Shown piece after piece: positions 5,573 to 6,153 of a stretch of DNA of 6,153 bases (the first letter of the stretch is position 1; every line of letters begins with the position of its first letter). Position numbers and translations under genes: made by a program. Origin of the DNA: Polaromonas sp. YR568. GTDB lineage: Bacteria; Pseudomonadota; Gammaproteobacteria; Burkholderiales; Burkholderiaceae. The notes below the pieces were generated by a model. The model was given only the letters and a program-made list of their open reading frames with translations, searched no databases and was not told the origin of the DNA. The stretch spans positions 1 through 6,153 of the forward strand of contig CAMBWM010000141.1 of NCBI GenBank assembly GCA_945871335.1, given 5' to 3'.

Positions 5573-6153
5573 ATGTCCGCCTGGTCGTCATCATGGCAAT
5601 TGCCGGAGCAAATTGCCGATGTCCTGCCCACCGAGGCGCGTCATATCGAAGAACTCCGCCGCCTCTTTTTGGACACGTCCCGCAGCTACGGCTACGAGTT
5701 GGTCATGCCGCCGCTGCTCGAGCACCTGGAGTCACTGCTGACCGGCACGGGTGAAGCGCTGGACCTGCAAACCTTCAAGCTGGTCGATCAGCTCTCCGGG
5801 CGCACCCTGGGCTTGCGCGCCGACACCACCCCCCAAGTGGCCCGCATTGATGCGCATTTGCTCAACCGCACCGGCGTGGCGCGGCTTTGCTACTGCGGCC
5901 CGGTCCTTCACACTCGCGCTGAGCGTCCGCATGCCACGCGCGAGCCGCTGCAGTTCGGCGCCGAAATCTTTGGCCATGCGGGTCTCGAAGCCGACCTGGA
6001 AGTCCAGTTGCTGGCCCTGGAAGGTTTGCGTGCAGCCGGTATCGGCACCTTGTCGGTGGACATGGCCGATGTGCGTATCGTCAGCAGCTTGTTGGCCGAC
6101 GCCCGCATCAGCAGCCCCGCCGCACTGGCCCGCCTGCATGCTGCCTTGGCCGA
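5573..6153 (+). CDS. hisZ: ATP phosphoribosyltransferase regulatory subunit HisZ, 3' end outside window
   Basis: The frame is open from ATG 5573 to the window edge (193 codons plus two bases); the stop lies beyond. HisZ is a paralogue of histidyl-tRNA synthetase without aminoacylation activity. It joins a short-form HisG to make the first enzyme of histidine biosynthesis (ATP plus PRPP) and gives it histidine feedback control. Visible blocks are [17 protein letters not shown] (14-30), [20 protein letters not shown] (39-58), [16 protein letters not shown] (81-96), [19 protein letters not shown] (107-125) and [17 protein letters not shown] (127-143). The HisRS motif-2 and histidine-binding sequences are altered in the HisZ manner (for example [10 protein letters not shown] where HisRS has a PEGT-type motif), and the location after hflC is typical of Burkholderiales hisZ, usually followed by purA. 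ATG 5573 has a weak GAAG at 5563-5566, six bases away. It is probably its own transcription unit. A divergent HisS is the main alternative and is unlikely. Confidence 0.95.
   Translation, partial: MSAWSSSWQLPEQIADVLPTEARHIEELRRLFLDTSRSYGYELVMPPLLEHLESLLTGTGEALDLQTFKLVDQLSGRTLGLRADTTPQVARIDAHLLNRTGVARLCYCGPVLHTRAERPHATREPLQFGAEIFGHAGLEADLEVQLLALEGLRAAGIGTLSVDMADVRIVSSLLADARISSPAALARLHAALA

Overview
This window is a conserved housekeeping gene cluster from a betaproteobacterium, most likely a member of the Burkholderiales close to the Comamonadaceae (Rhodoferax/Polaromonas-like). That placement is inferred from the gene order bamB-der-hfq-hflX-hflK-hflC-hisZ, the short Hfq with the rim sequence RREH and a small acidic tail, the moderately high GC content and the protein sequences. 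The genus cannot be fixed from this sequence alone. All genes lie on the + strand. No mobile element, CRISPR array, rRNA or tRNA is visible.

Layout. 1-219 is the 3' end of bamB (outer-membrane beta-barrel assembly lipoprotein). A 20-nt hairpin follows, then der (255-1598), a tandem-domain GTPase for 50S ribosome assembly. After a 73-bp gap comes hfq (1672-1926), the RNA chaperone. Five bases later hflX begins (1932-3104), a ribosome-associated GTPase that lacks the C-terminal domain of the E. coli protein. hflK (preferred start 3150, end 4541) and hflC (4551-5450) encode the paired SPFH membrane proteins that bind the FtsH protease. A convincing intrinsic terminator lies at 5455-5500. A likely -10 element and then hisZ (from 5573, running off the right edge) start a new transcription unit; HisZ is the regulatory subunit of ATP phosphoribosyltransferase in histidine biosynthesis.

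How the genes relate. From der to hflC the spacing is tight (73, 5, 45 and 9 bp if hflK starts at 3150) and no strong internal terminator is seen, so co-transcription is likely. The theme is RNA and protein quality control: ribosome maturation (Der), sRNA-mRNA regulation (Hfq), rescue of stalled ribosomes (HflX) and control of membrane proteolysis (HflKC). hfq, hflX and hflC all start with GTG, and hflX has almost no visible ribosome binding site, which suggests translational coupling to hfq.

I do not see a previously undescribed biological system here. The observations worth a second look are small: a perfect 20-bp palindrome inside the end of hflC, a palindrome centred at the end of hflX, a hairpin just ahead of der, the HflX without a C-terminal domain, an NKAE in place of NKxD in the first Der G domain, and a collagen-like Gly/Pro linker in HflK.
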